Shown in pieces: positions 19,030 to 27,387 of a stretch of DNA of 64,000 nucleotides. A program made the translations under genes and the position numbers. Location of the stretch: contig JBFWUN010000022.1 in the NCBI GenBank assembly GCA_050247235.1, positions 5,090-69,089 on the forward strand. The letters are read 5' to 3'. This DNA is from CAIKBL01 sp050247235 (GTDB lineage Bacteria > Pseudomonadota > Gammaproteobacteria > Ga0077536). The stretch's first letter is position 1; each line of letters opens with the position of its first letter. The notes below the pieces were generated by a model. That model was not told the DNA's origin. It saw nothing but the letters and a program-made list of their open reading frames with translations, and ran no database searches.

Positions 19030-21051
19030 ATGACCGACCCGGCCACGCCCGCTCCTTCCCGCCGCGAACTCGCCAATGCGATCCGGGCGCTCAGCATGGA
19101 CGCCGTGCAGGCCGCGAATTCCGGTCATCCCGGCGCGCCGATGGGCATGGCCGACCTCATGGAGGTGCTGTGGCGTGACGTGCTCCGCCACAACCCGGCC
19201 AATCCCGCATGGGTCAATCGCGACCGCTTCGTGCTGTCCAACGGTCACGCGTCGATGCTGCTCTACTCGCTGCTGCACCTGACCGGCTACGACCTCCCGC
19301 GCGCCGAGCTCCAGCGGTTCCGCCAGCTGCATTCGAAGACGCCGGGCCACCCCGAAGTCGGGCACGCACCTGGCGTGGAGACCACCACCGGTCCGCTCGG
19401 CCAGGGACTCGCGAACGCCGTGGGCATGGCCCTCGCGGAGCGGGTGCTCGCCGCCCAGTTCAACCGCGACGGTTACCCGGTCGTCGATCACTTCACGTAT
19501 GTCGCCGTCGGTGACGGCTGCCTGATGGAAGGCATCTCGCACGAGGCATGCTCGCTCGCCGGCACGCTCGGGCTCGGCAAGCTCATCGTGCTCTACGATG
19601 ACAACCACATCTCGATCGACGGCGATGTCGCCGGCTGGTTCACGGACGATACCGCCGCCCGTTTCCGCGCGTACGGGTGGCACGTGGTGCCGGGGGTGGA
19701 CGGTCACGACCCGGCGGCGATCGCCGCGGCGATTGCCGCGGCGCGCGAGGACACGGCGCGGCCGAGCCTGGTGTGCTGCCGCACGCACATCGGCTACGGC
19801 TCGCCGAACAAGCAGGACAAGGCGAGCTGTCACGGCGCACCGCTCGGCGCGGAGGAAATCGCCGCGACGCGCGCGCGGCTCGGCTGGCCGCACGGGCCGT
19901 TCGAGATCCCGGCGCCGCTCGCCGCGGCGTGGGATGCGCGGGCCGCCGGTGCGGCGGCGGAAGCCGCCTGGCAGGCGCTGTTCGCCCGCTACGCGGCGGC
20001 GCACCCGGATCTCGCGGCCGAATTCCGCCGCCGTACCACGGGTACCCTGCCGGCGCAGTGGAGCACCGCGCGCGACGCGCTGATCGCCGACTTCCAGGCG
20101 GAGACCACCGCCCATGCCACGCGCAAGTCGTCGCAGCTCGCACTCGAACGGCTCGGGCCGCTGCTGCCGGAGTTCATCGGCGGCTCGGCGGATCTCACCG
20201 AGTCCAACCTCACGCACTGGAAAGGCTGCATCACGCAATCGCGCAGCCAGCCGCACGGCAACTACGTGAACTTCGGCGTCCGCGAGTTCGCGATGGCGGC
20301 GGTCGCGAACGGGCTCGCGCTGCACGGCGGGTTCATCCCGTACGTCGGCACGTTCCTGGTGTTCTCGGACTACGCGCGCAATGCCATTCGCATGGCGGCC
20401 CTGATGGGGGTGCGCGCCATCCACGTGCTGACGCACGACTCGATCGGCCTCGGTGAGGACGGCCCGACACACCAGCCCGTCGAACACGCCACCGCGCTGC
20501 GCGCAATCCCGAACGTGAGCGTGTGGCGACCGGCCGATTCGGCCGAGACCGCCGTGGCGTGGACCGCGGCGGTGGAACGCACGGGCGGCCCCACCTGCCT
20601 GCTGCTGACCCGGCAGGGGCTGAAACCGCAGCCGCGCACGTCCGCGCAGGTGGCGGCGATCGCGCGCGGCGGCTACGTGCTGCTGGACCCCCCGGACGGG
20701 CTCCGCGGGATCGTGCTCGCGAGCGGCTCCGAACTCGAGCCGGCGCTTACCGCGGTGCGCGCGCTGAACTCGCGCGGCGCGGGCCTGCGCGTGGTATCGA
20801 TGCCGAATCCCGGCCTGTTCCTCGCGCAGGACGCGGCGTGGCGGGACGCCGTGCTGCCCCCGGAGTGCCGGCGCCGTGCCGCGATCGAGGCCGGCACGCC
20901 CGACTACTGGTATCGCTTCGTCGGGCTCGACGGGCTCGTGATCGGCGTCGAGACGTTCGGCGCGTCGGCGCCGGCGGGCGCGCTGTTCGAGCACTTCGGG
21001 CTGACCGCCGCACGGATCGAATCGCGACTTGGATCATGGCTCGGCGGCTGA
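19030..21051 (+). CDS. tkt: Transketolase
   Basis: 673 residues (E. coli TktA 663). Transfers two-carbon units between sugar phosphates in the pentose phosphate or Calvin-type pathways, using thiamine diphosphate and Mg. Signature parts: AIRALSMDAVQAANSGHPGAPMGMA, the ThDP/metal motif GDGCLMEGISHEACSLAG followed by YDDNHISIDG, GYGSPNKQDK, GSADLTESNLT, the catalytic-region GVREFAMAAVANGLALHGG, and HDSIGLGEDGPTHQP. The ATG at 19030 follows a leader of 184 bp after the preceding gene. It heads a tkt-gapA-pgk group, an arrangement common in several gammaproteobacterial orders. Confidence 0.97.
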   Translation: MTDPATPAPSRRELANAIRALSMDAVQAANSGHPGAPMGMADLMEVLWRDVLRHNPANPAWVNRDRFVLSNGHASMLLYSLLHLTGYDLPRAELQRFRQLHSKTPGHPEVGHAPGVETTTGPLGQGLANAVGMALAERVLAAQFNRDGYPVVDHFTYVAVGDGCLMEGISHEACSLAGTLGLGKLIVLYDDNHISIDGDVAGWFTDDTAARFRAYGWHVVPGVDGHDPAAIAAAIAAAREDTARPSLVCCRTHIGYGSPNKQDKASCHGAPLGAEEIAATRARLGWPHGPFEIPAPLAAAWDARAAGAAAEAAWQALFARYAAAHPDLAAEFRRRTTGTLPAQWSTARDALIADFQAETTAHATRKSSQLALERLGPLLPEFIGGSADLTESNLTHWKGCITQSRSQPHGNYVNFGVREFAMAAVANGLALHGGFIPYVGTFLVFSDYARNAIRMAALMGVRAIHVLTHDSIGLGEDGPTHQPVEHATALRAIPNVSVWRPADSAETAVAWTAAVERTGGPTCLLLTRQGLKPQPRTSAQVAAIARGGYVLLDPPDGLRGIVLASGSELEPALTAVRALNSRGAGLRVVSMPNPGLFLAQDAAWRDAVLPPECRRRAAIEAGTPDYWYRFVGLDGLVIGVETFGASAPAGALFEHFGLTAARIESRLGSWLGG

Positions 21052-21125
21052 ATCGGCCTTAAGTTTCGAACCTGGGACACGACACACGCATTACGCCGCA
21101 AGGCAACGCAGAGGAGAGTACTTCC

Positions 21126-22142
21126 ATGACGATTCGGGTGGGTATCAACGGCTATGGTCGCATCGGTCGCAACGTGCTGCGCGCGCTGTTCGAATCGGGG
21201 CGTACGAACGAAATCGAGATCGTCGCGCTGAACGACCTCGGCGATGCGGCCACCAACGCGCACCTGACCAAGTACGACTCCGCGCACGGACGCTTCCCGG
21301 GCACCGTGGCCGTCGATGGTGACGCCATGGTGGTCAACGGCCAGCGCATCAGGGTGCTCGCCGAGCGCGACCCGGCCAAGCTGCCCTGGGGCGATCTCAA
21401 GGTCGACGTGGTGATGGAATGCACCGGGTTGTTCACGACGCGCGGGAAGGCGGGGCTGCACCTCAAGGGCGGCGCTAAGAAGGTGATCATCTCGGCGCCG
21501 GCGAGCGACGAGGTCGATGCGACGGTCGTCTACGGCGTGAACCACAAGTCGCTGAAGGCGAGCCACCAGGTCATTTCCAACGCGTCGTGCACCACCAATT
21601 GCCTCGCGCCGCTGGTCAAGCCGCTGCACGAGAAGATCGGGGTGGAGTCGGGCCTGATGACGACGATCCACGCGTACACCAACGACCAGGTGCTGACCGA
21701 CGTCTACCACAAGGACCTGCGCCGCGCGCGCTCGGCCACCCAGTCGATGATCCCGACCAAGACCGGCGCCGCGGCCGCGGTCGGGCTGGTGCTACCGGAT
21801 CTCAACGGCAAGCTCGACGGGCTTGCCGTGCGGGTGCCGACGATCAACGTGTCGCTGGTGGACCTGACGTTCCGTGCGAAGCGCGCGACGGACAAGCAGG
21901 AGATCACCGCCATCATGAAGGAAGCGGCCGCCGGCGAACTCAAGGGCGTGCTCGCGATCAGCGAACTGCCGCTGGTGTCGATCGACTTCAATCACGATCC
22001 GCATTCGTCGATCTTCGAGGTCTCCGAGACCAAGGTCATCGACGGCAACCTCGTCAAGGTCATGGCGTGGTACGACAACGAGTGGGGCTTCTCGAACCGC
22101 ATGCTCGACACCACCGTCGCGCTGATGAACGCCAAGGGTTGA
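21126..22142 (+). CDS. gapA: Glyceraldehyde-3-phosphate dehydrogenase (type I)
   Basis: 338 residues. NAD-binding start MTIRVGINGYGRIGRNVLRA, with Asp in VALNDL suggesting NAD over NADP use. Catalytic Cys lies in SNASCTTNCLAP; other motifs are TTIHAYTNDQ, IPTKTGAAAAVG, and WYDNEWGFSNRM at the C-terminus. Oxidative phosphorylation of glyceraldehyde-3-phosphate in glycolysis or the reverse. A GGAGAG sequence lies just upstream of the ATG at 21126. It is 74 bp after tkt and 4 bp before pgk. Confidence 0.97.
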   Translation: MTIRVGINGYGRIGRNVLRALFESGRTNEIEIVALNDLGDAATNAHLTKYDSAHGRFPGTVAVDGDAMVVNGQRIRVLAERDPAKLPWGDLKVDVVMECTGLFTTRGKAGLHLKGGAKKVIISAPASDEVDATVVYGVNHKSLKASHQVISNASCTTNCLAPLVKPLHEKIGVESGLMTTIHAYTNDQVLTDVYHKDLRRARSATQSMIPTKTGAAAAVGLVLPDLNGKLDGLAVRVPTINVSLVDLTFRAKRATDKQEITAIMKEAAAGELKGVLAISELPLVSIDFNHDPHSSIFEVSETKVIDGNLVKVMAWYDNEWGFSNRMLDTTVALMNAKG

Positions 22143-22146
22143 GCCG

Positions 22147-23319
22147 ATGCTGAGCATGGAAGGCCTGGCACTCGCCGGCAAGCGGGTGCTCATCCGGGAA
22201 GACTTCAACGTGCCGTTGAAGAACGGCGCGATCACGGACGACACCCGACTGCGGGCGGGCCTGCCCACGTTGCAGAAGGCGCTGGCCGCCGGCGCCCGCG
22301 TGATCGTGATGTCGCATATCGGACGTCCCAAGGAAGGCGTGTTCGACCCGGCGAACTCGCTCGCGCCCGTCGCCGCGGCGCTCACGCGCATGCTCGGTCA
22401 GCCGGTACGCCTCGTCGCCGACTGGATCGACGGCGTCGACTGCGCCCCCGGCGAGTGCGTGCTGGTGGAGAACGTGCGCTTCCTCGTGGGTGAGGAGAAG
22501 GACGACGAAGCACTCGCGCGCAGGATGGCGGCGCTGTGCGACGTCTACGTCAACGACGCGTTCGCCACCGCGCACCGCGCGCAGGCGTCCACGCACGGGG
22601 TGGCCCGCTTTGCGCCGGTGGCCTGTGCCGGTCCGCTGATGAAGGCCGAGATCGACGCGCTCAAGCAGGCCCTGCACGCGCCGAAGCGGCCGCTCGTCGC
22701 GGTGGTCGGCGGATCCAAGGTGTCCACCAAGCTCGACGTGCTCGAATCACTGCTCGGCAAGGTGGACCAGCTGATCGTCGGCGGCGGCATTGCGAACACC
22801 TTCATGAAGGCCATGGGTCTCCCGATCGGCAAGTCGCTGTGCGAGGACGACATGGTGGACACCGCGCGGCGGATCATCGCGCAGGCGAAGGCGCGCGGCG
22901 CGGAGGTTCCGATCCCGGGCGACGTGGTCTGCGGCAAGGAATTCAACGAGACGGCCGTGGCGACCACCAAGGCTGCCGCCGAAGTCGCGGCCGACGATCT
23001 CATCATGGACGTCGGTCCGCAGACTGCCCGGCGCATTGCGGCGATGCTCAAGTCCGCCGGCACCATCGTCTGGAACGGCCCGCTCGGCGTGTTCGAGTTC
23101 GACCAGTTCGGCGGCGGCACCCGGACGCTCGCGGAGGCCATCGCGGCTTCGCCCGCCTTCTCCATCGCGGGCGGCGGCGACACGCTGGCCGCGATCGCGA
23201 AGTACGGCATCGGCGATCACGTTTCCTACATCTCCACCGCCGGCGGTGCGTTCCTCGAGTACCTCGAGGGCAAGACCCTGCCAGCCGTTGCCATTCTCGA
23301 AACCCGCGCCGCGGGCTGA
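22147..23319 (+). CDS. pgk: Phosphoglycerate kinase
   Basis: 390 residues (E. coli 387). Moves a phosphate from 1,3-bisphosphoglycerate to ADP. Motifs: GKRVLIREDFNVPL, SHIGRPKEG, LVENVRF, DAFATAHRAQASTHG, AVVGGSKVSTKL, WNGPLGVFEF and the ATP-site GGGDTLAAI near the C-terminus. Starts 4 bp after gapA at ATG 22147; an ATG three codons later is an alternative. No fba or pyk follows, unlike in some relatives. Confidence 0.97.
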   Translation: MLSMEGLALAGKRVLIREDFNVPLKNGAITDDTRLRAGLPTLQKALAAGARVIVMSHIGRPKEGVFDPANSLAPVAAALTRMLGQPVRLVADWIDGVDCAPGECVLVENVRFLVGEEKDDEALARRMAALCDVYVNDAFATAHRAQASTHGVARFAPVACAGPLMKAEIDALKQALHAPKRPLVAVVGGSKVSTKLDVLESLLGKVDQLIVGGGIANTFMKAMGLPIGKSLCEDDMVDTARRIIAQAKARGAEVPIPGDVVCGKEFNETAVATTKAAAEVAADDLIMDVGPQTARRIAAMLKSAGTIVWNGPLGVFEFDQFGGGTRTLAEAIAASPAFSIAGGGDTLAAIAKYGIGDHVSYISTAGGAFLEYLEGKTLPAVAILETRAAG

Positions 23320-23445
23320 GTCTCCCCTGCGCGCGGGCCGGTCCGGCCGGCTCGTGCGCCACGTCCGGCGGCCCCGCGGCTGCGCTTTACCCCCGGCCCG
23401 CCCGATGCTTGAATCCCGGCTCCGCCCCTGCGCCGAGGAACCGTC

Positions 23446-24480
23446 ATGCTGACCGACCGAGTGGAACCCCAATGGATCGAAGCGTTCGAACGTGTCTTCG
23501 CGCTGTGCAAGGTGGCGGCCGATGACCCGGTGGTGCTGCTCGCCGAGACCCAGTCGCGCGCACTGAACGTCGAGCTCGCACGGCTCGCGCTCGCGCGCCT
23601 GGGGGTGCGGGCCTGCCAGGTGACGGTGCCGACCCCGCCGCAGAAAGCACCGGTGCCGATCCGCTCGACCGGCGCGAGCCAGGCCCTGCACGGGCAGCAT
23701 GCCGCGCTCGCCGCGCTGCAGTCCTGCAAGCTGGTCGTCGACCTGACGCTCGAAGGCCTGCTGCACGCGCCGCAGCTGCCGGAGATCCTGTCGAGCGGTG
23801 CGCGCGTGCTGATGGTCTCCAACGAGCATCCGGATGCACTCGAGCGGCTCGTGCCACGCGCGGAGGACGAGGCCGTGGTCAAGGACGCGATCAGGCTCTG
23901 CAAGGCGGCGAGCACCTTGCACGTCACGTCGACCGCCGGTACGGATCTCACGGCCGACCTGCGCGAGGCGCGTACCGGCGGGGTGTGGGGCTGGTGCGAG
24001 CGGCCCGGCATGGTGGCGCACTGGCCCGGCGGGATCGTGGTGAACTTCCCGCGACCGCACGCGGTGAACGGCCGGCTGGTGCTCGACATCGGCGACGTCA
24101 ACCTGACTTTCAAGCGTTACCTGGAATCCCCGGTGGTGCTCACGATCGAGGATGACTACGTGACGCACATCGAAGGGCGCGGCACCGATGCCGAGCTGAT
24201 GCGTCGCTATTTCGCCGCGTGGGGCGACCGCCATGCGTACGGCGTGAGCCACGTGGGCTGGGGGCTCAACGACCGCGCGCGCTACGAGGCCCTGACGATG
24301 TACGACCAGCGCGACTTCAACGGCACCGAGCTGCGCGCATTCGCCGGCAACTTCCTGTACTCGACCGGCGCGAACGAGTTCGCGCAGCGCTTCACCGAGG
24401 GCCATTTCGACCTGCCGCTGCGCGGCTGCACGGTGCGGCTCGACGATCGCGTGGTCGTGGCCGACGGTGTGCTGCAGTGA
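23446..24480 (+). CDS. NicX/M29-like metalloprotein (2,5-dihydroxypyridine dioxygenase family)
   Basis: 344 residues. The sequence fits the group that holds M29 aminopeptidases and NicX, the Fe(II) ring-opening 2,5-dihydroxypyridine 5,6-dioxygenase of nicotinate catabolism. Two candidate metal sites stand out: His269 in SHVGWGLN, and His320/Asp322 in GHFDLPL. As I recall, NicX binds iron through His265, His318 and Asp320, nearly the same spacing. Other conserved-looking stretches are WCERPGMVAHWPGG and TGANEFAQRF. It is coupled by GTGA to an acyl-CoA dehydrogenase and then a ligase, which suggests catabolism of an organic acid or ring compound. No other nicotinate genes are nearby, so the substrate is unknown; an aminopeptidase role is the alternative. 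Confidence 0.65.
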   Translation: MLTDRVEPQWIEAFERVFALCKVAADDPVVLLAETQSRALNVELARLALARLGVRACQVTVPTPPQKAPVPIRSTGASQALHGQHAALAALQSCKLVVDLTLEGLLHAPQLPEILSSGARVLMVSNEHPDALERLVPRAEDEAVVKDAIRLCKAASTLHVTSTAGTDLTADLREARTGGVWGWCERPGMVAHWPGGIVVNFPRPHAVNGRLVLDIGDVNLTFKRYLESPVVLTIEDDYVTHIEGRGTDAELMRRYFAAWGDRHAYGVSHVGWGLNDRARYEALTMYDQRDFNGTELRAFAGNFLYSTGANEFAQRFTEGHFDLPLRGCTVRLDDRVVVADGVLQ

Positions 24481-25733
24481 GCGCGGTTGCGGATGCCCCG
24501 ATCTTCGACCCCGCGTCGTTCCGGCTGGGCGACGCCGAGGCCGAACTTGCCGCGCGCGCCCGTACGCTCGCGGCGGAGCGCTTCGCGGCGCGCGCCGCGG
24601 AGTTCGATCGTGCCGCGCGCTTTCCGACCGAGAACTACGCGGACCTGCGCGCCGCCGGCCTGCTCGGCATCTGCGTGCCCGTGGCGTACGGCGGACTCGG
24701 CGCCGACTTCCGCGCGTATGCGCTCGCCGCCGCCGAGATCGGCCGCTACTGCGGCGCGACGGCACTGACGTTCAACATGCACGTGTGTTCCTGCCTGTGG
24801 TCCGGCGCGCTCGCCGACACCTTGGACATGACGGCCGAGGAACGCGCGGGCCACGAACGCCGGCGCCGGCTGCACTACCAGCGCATCGTCGCGGATGGCC
24901 GCGTGTACGCGCAGCCGTTCTCCGAAGGCGGCGCGATCGCGGCCGCCGCCGGCGCGGTACCGTTCGCGACCACTGCGCGGCGCACCGCCTCCGGCTGGGT
25001 GGTCAACGGGAAGAAGATCTTCGCGTCGCTGGCCGGCCACGCGGACTACTACGGCGTGCTGTGCACCGAGGTCGATGACACCGCGACCTTGAGTCGCCGG
25101 CACACCTTGTACCTGGCGGTGGCGGCGGACGCACCGGGAGTCACTGTCACCGGCGACTGGGATCCGCTCGGCATGCGCGGCACGGTGTCGCGCACCTTGC
25201 TGCTGCGGGATGTCGAGGTCGCCGACGACGAGGCGCTGATGCCGAGCGGCGTGTACCACCAGGCCGCGAGCCGCTGGCCGCACATGTTCCTGACCCTGTC
25301 GCCGAGCTACATGGGCATCGCCCAGGGGGTCTACGACTTCACGGTGAAATACCTGCGCGGCGAATGGCCCGGAGTGCCGGACCGCCGACGCGGCATGGCC
25401 GTGAAGCAGGGCAATGTCGCGCGTATGCGCATCATGCTCGAGCAGACCAAGACACTGTGGTTCCAGATGGTCAGCGAGGCGCGCATCGATCCGACACCGG
25501 AGCAGTGGCAGCGCGCGCTCGCGGCGCAGTACACCGTGATGGAGAACGCCAACGAGCTGGCGCAGCTCGCGATCCGCACCTGCGGCGGGCAGTCGATGCT
25601 CCGCACCCTGCCGCTCGAACGGCTCTACCGCGACAGCCGCTGCGGCTCGCTGATGCTGCCCTGGACGGCAGACAACGTGCTCGAACGGCTCGGACGCGAC
25701 ACGCTGTACCGCCCCGGCGAGCGCGATGACTGA
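24477..25733 (+). CDS. Acyl-CoA dehydrogenase
   Basis: 418 residues from GTG 24477, overlapping the stop of the preceding gene as GTGA. FAD-dependent alpha,beta-dehydrogenation of an acyl-CoA is expected. Layout is standard: N-terminal helical domain (YADLRAAGLLGICVPVAYGGLGADF, CGATALTFNMH), the middle beta domain (TASGWVVNGKKIFASLAGHADYY, WDPLGMRGTVSRTLLLRDVEV), and a C-terminal helical domain with IRTCGGQSMLRTLPLERLYRD. The catalytic Glu position cannot be fixed by eye in this subgroup. It shares an 8-bp overlap with the downstream ligase, so all three genes are one operon. Confidence 0.9.
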   Translation: MSAVADAPIFDPASFRLGDAEAELAARARTLAAERFAARAAEFDRAARFPTENYADLRAAGLLGICVPVAYGGLGADFRAYALAAAEIGRYCGATALTFNMHVCSCLWSGALADTLDMTAEERAGHERRRRLHYQRIVADGRVYAQPFSEGGAIAAAAGAVPFATTARRTASGWVVNGKKIFASLAGHADYYGVLCTEVDDTATLSRRHTLYLAVAADAPGVTVTGDWDPLGMRGTVSRTLLLRDVEVADDEALMPSGVYHQAASRWPHMFLTLSPSYMGIAQGVYDFTVKYLRGEWPGVPDRRRGMAVKQGNVARMRIMLEQTKTLWFQMVSEARIDPTPEQWQRALAAQYTVMENANELAQLAIRTCGGQSMLRTLPLERLYRDSRCGSLMLPWTADNVLERLGRDTLYRPGERDD

Positions 25734-27201
25734 GACCTTGCCCGGCTGGCTCGCGACCCACCTGCGCGAGCGGCCCCACCAGCCGGCGATCTGCTGCGGC
25801 GAGCGCTGCGTCACCTACGCGGAGTTCGCCGCGCTCGCTGCCGGTTTCGCGCGACTGCTCCACGACGAATGCCCGCAGACGTCCGGCGCACGCGTCGCGT
25901 ACCTCGGGGCAAACAGCATCGAGATGCTCGCGCTGGTGTTCGCGTGTGCCGCGACGGGCTGCGTGGCGGTGCCGCTCAACTGGCGGCTCGCGCCGGCCGA
26001 ACTCGACGCGGTGCTTGCGGATGCGACCCCCGCGGTGCTGTTCGTCGAAGATTCGTGCGCGACGCTCGCGGCCGCGCTCGACACGTCGCTCCCGCGACGT
26101 TCGCTCGCCGTTACCCCGGTGTCCGGGCGAGACTCCGCGAGTCTCCTGACCGCGCGCATGCCGGACCCGGATCTTCCCGTACTGCTCTGCTACACCTCCG
26201 GGACCACCGGCCGCGCGAAGGGCGCCGTGCTGACCACGCGGACCCTCGTCTGCAACGCGTGGAACGCGGCGCACATGCACGACCTGACGTCGGCCGATCG
26301 CGTGCTGACGGTACTGCCGCTGTTCCATGTCGGCGGGCTCAACATCCAGACGTTGCCGGCGCTGCGCTGCGGCGCCGAAGTCCTGCTGCTGCCGCGCTTC
26401 GATGCGCCGGCAACCCTGCACGCGATTGCCCACGCACGGCCTACGCTCACGGTGCAGGTCCCCGCCACGTTGCAGGCGCTCGACTCCCTGCCGGCGTGTG
26501 CGGCGACCGATTTCTCGTCGCTGCGCGCGATCACGACGGGCTCGACGGACGTGCCGCGCGATCTCATCGCACGCTGGCACGCGCGTGGCGTGCCGGTCAT
26601 CCAGGTCTACGGGGCCACCGAGACCGGGCCGGTGGCGATCTACCAGCGCATCGAGGACGCGTACGCCACGGCCGGCGCGATCGGTCGCGCCGGCCTGCAC
26701 ACCGCGATCCGGATCGTCCGGCCGGACGGCTCAGCCTGCGCGGTGGGCGAGCCGGGCGAAATCCTGGTCCAGGGGGATCACGTGGTGCGCGGCTACTGGC
26801 GGGGCGTGCAGGAGGAGGTGTTCGCGAACGGCTGGTTCCACAGCGGGGATGTCGCGGAAGTCGACGCGCACGGGGTGTACTGGTTCCGGGATCGGCTGAA
26901 GAACGTGATCATCTCCGGTGGCGAGAACATCTACCCCGCCGAAGTCGAGCGGGTGCTCCGCGATGTGCCGTGCGTGCGCGAAGTCGCGGTGGTCGGCCGC
27001 GCCGATCCGCACTGGGGGGCGGTGCCCGTCGCCGCGATCGTCGCCGACCCGGGATTCGACCCGGCAGCAGTGCCGGCCGCCTGTGCCGACCGGCTCGCGC
27101 GTTACAAGTGGCCGAAGGACGTGATCGTGCTCGCGGGGTTGCCGCGCACGGCGCTCGGCAAGGTTGACCTGGCGGCACTGCGCGAGCGGATCGCCGGATG
27201 A
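25726..27201 (+). CDS. AMP-dependent acyl-CoA synthetase/ligase
   Basis: 491 residues, ANL superfamily, FadD/MenE-like size. Motifs: P-loop YTSGTTGRAKGAV (about residue 157), YGATETGP (A5), WFHSGDVAEVD and FRDRLKNVIISGGENIYPAEVE (A7-A8), and the catalytic Lys in the C-terminal RTALGKVD (A10). Activates a carboxylic acid to its CoA thioester through an acyl-adenylate; it probably feeds the dehydrogenase encoded just upstream. The substrate cannot be inferred. Starts 8 bp inside the preceding gene. Confidence 0.92.
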   Translation: MTETLPGWLATHLRERPHQPAICCGERCVTYAEFAALAAGFARLLHDECPQTSGARVAYLGANSIEMLALVFACAATGCVAVPLNWRLAPAELDAVLADATPAVLFVEDSCATLAAALDTSLPRRSLAVTPVSGRDSASLLTARMPDPDLPVLLCYTSGTTGRAKGAVLTTRTLVCNAWNAAHMHDLTSADRVLTVLPLFHVGGLNIQTLPALRCGAEVLLLPRFDAPATLHAIAHARPTLTVQVPATLQALDSLPACAATDFSSLRAITTGSTDVPRDLIARWHARGVPVIQVYGATETGPVAIYQRIEDAYATAGAIGRAGLHTAIRIVRPDGSACAVGEPGEILVQGDHVVRGYWRGVQEEVFANGWFHSGDVAEVDAHGVYWFRDRLKNVIISGGENIYPAEVERVLRDVPCVREVAVVGRADPHWGAVPVAAIVADPGFDPAAVPAACADRLARYKWPKDVIVLAGLPRTALGKVDLAALRERIAG

Positions 27202-27246
27202 CGACGGGACGCGTGTTCATTGAACGCCGCGGCGATGGTTTGTCGT

Positions 27247-27353
27247 GCGGGAGACGTTCCGCGCTCTCGAGACACGCGGTGAATCCATCCCTGGAGGCTC
27301 GCGCGCCGCATCCCTGCGGCGCGACGGTCTCGAGAGCGCGGAACGTCTCCCGC
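27247..27353. repeat. 107-bp inverted-repeat element, copy 1
   Basis: Between convergent genes. Perfect arms of 30 bp (27244-27273 and 27327-27356) enclose 53 bp. The element runs from GCGGGAG to CTCCCGC and has the same 107-bp length as copy 2 at 36326-36432. The central 59 bp (27271-27329) match copy 2 at 51 positions, with an inner 9-bp hairpin CGCGCCGCA / TGCGGCGCG. The 14-bp outer arm segment ACGTTCCGCGCTCT is unlike that of copy 2, yet is perfectly complementary to its own right arm. It could act as a two-way terminator for the flanking convergent genes or be a REP/BIME-like dispersed repeat. Confidence 0.85.
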
Positions 27354-27387
27354 ACGCCGCCAAGCCCCGGTGCGATCCGACGAGCGC

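Noticed and set aside
23446..27201. A complete nicotinate catabolic (nic) cluster
   Set aside because: Only the NicX-like gene is present; no NicA/B/C/D/F-type genes. The name nicX was therefore not assigned.
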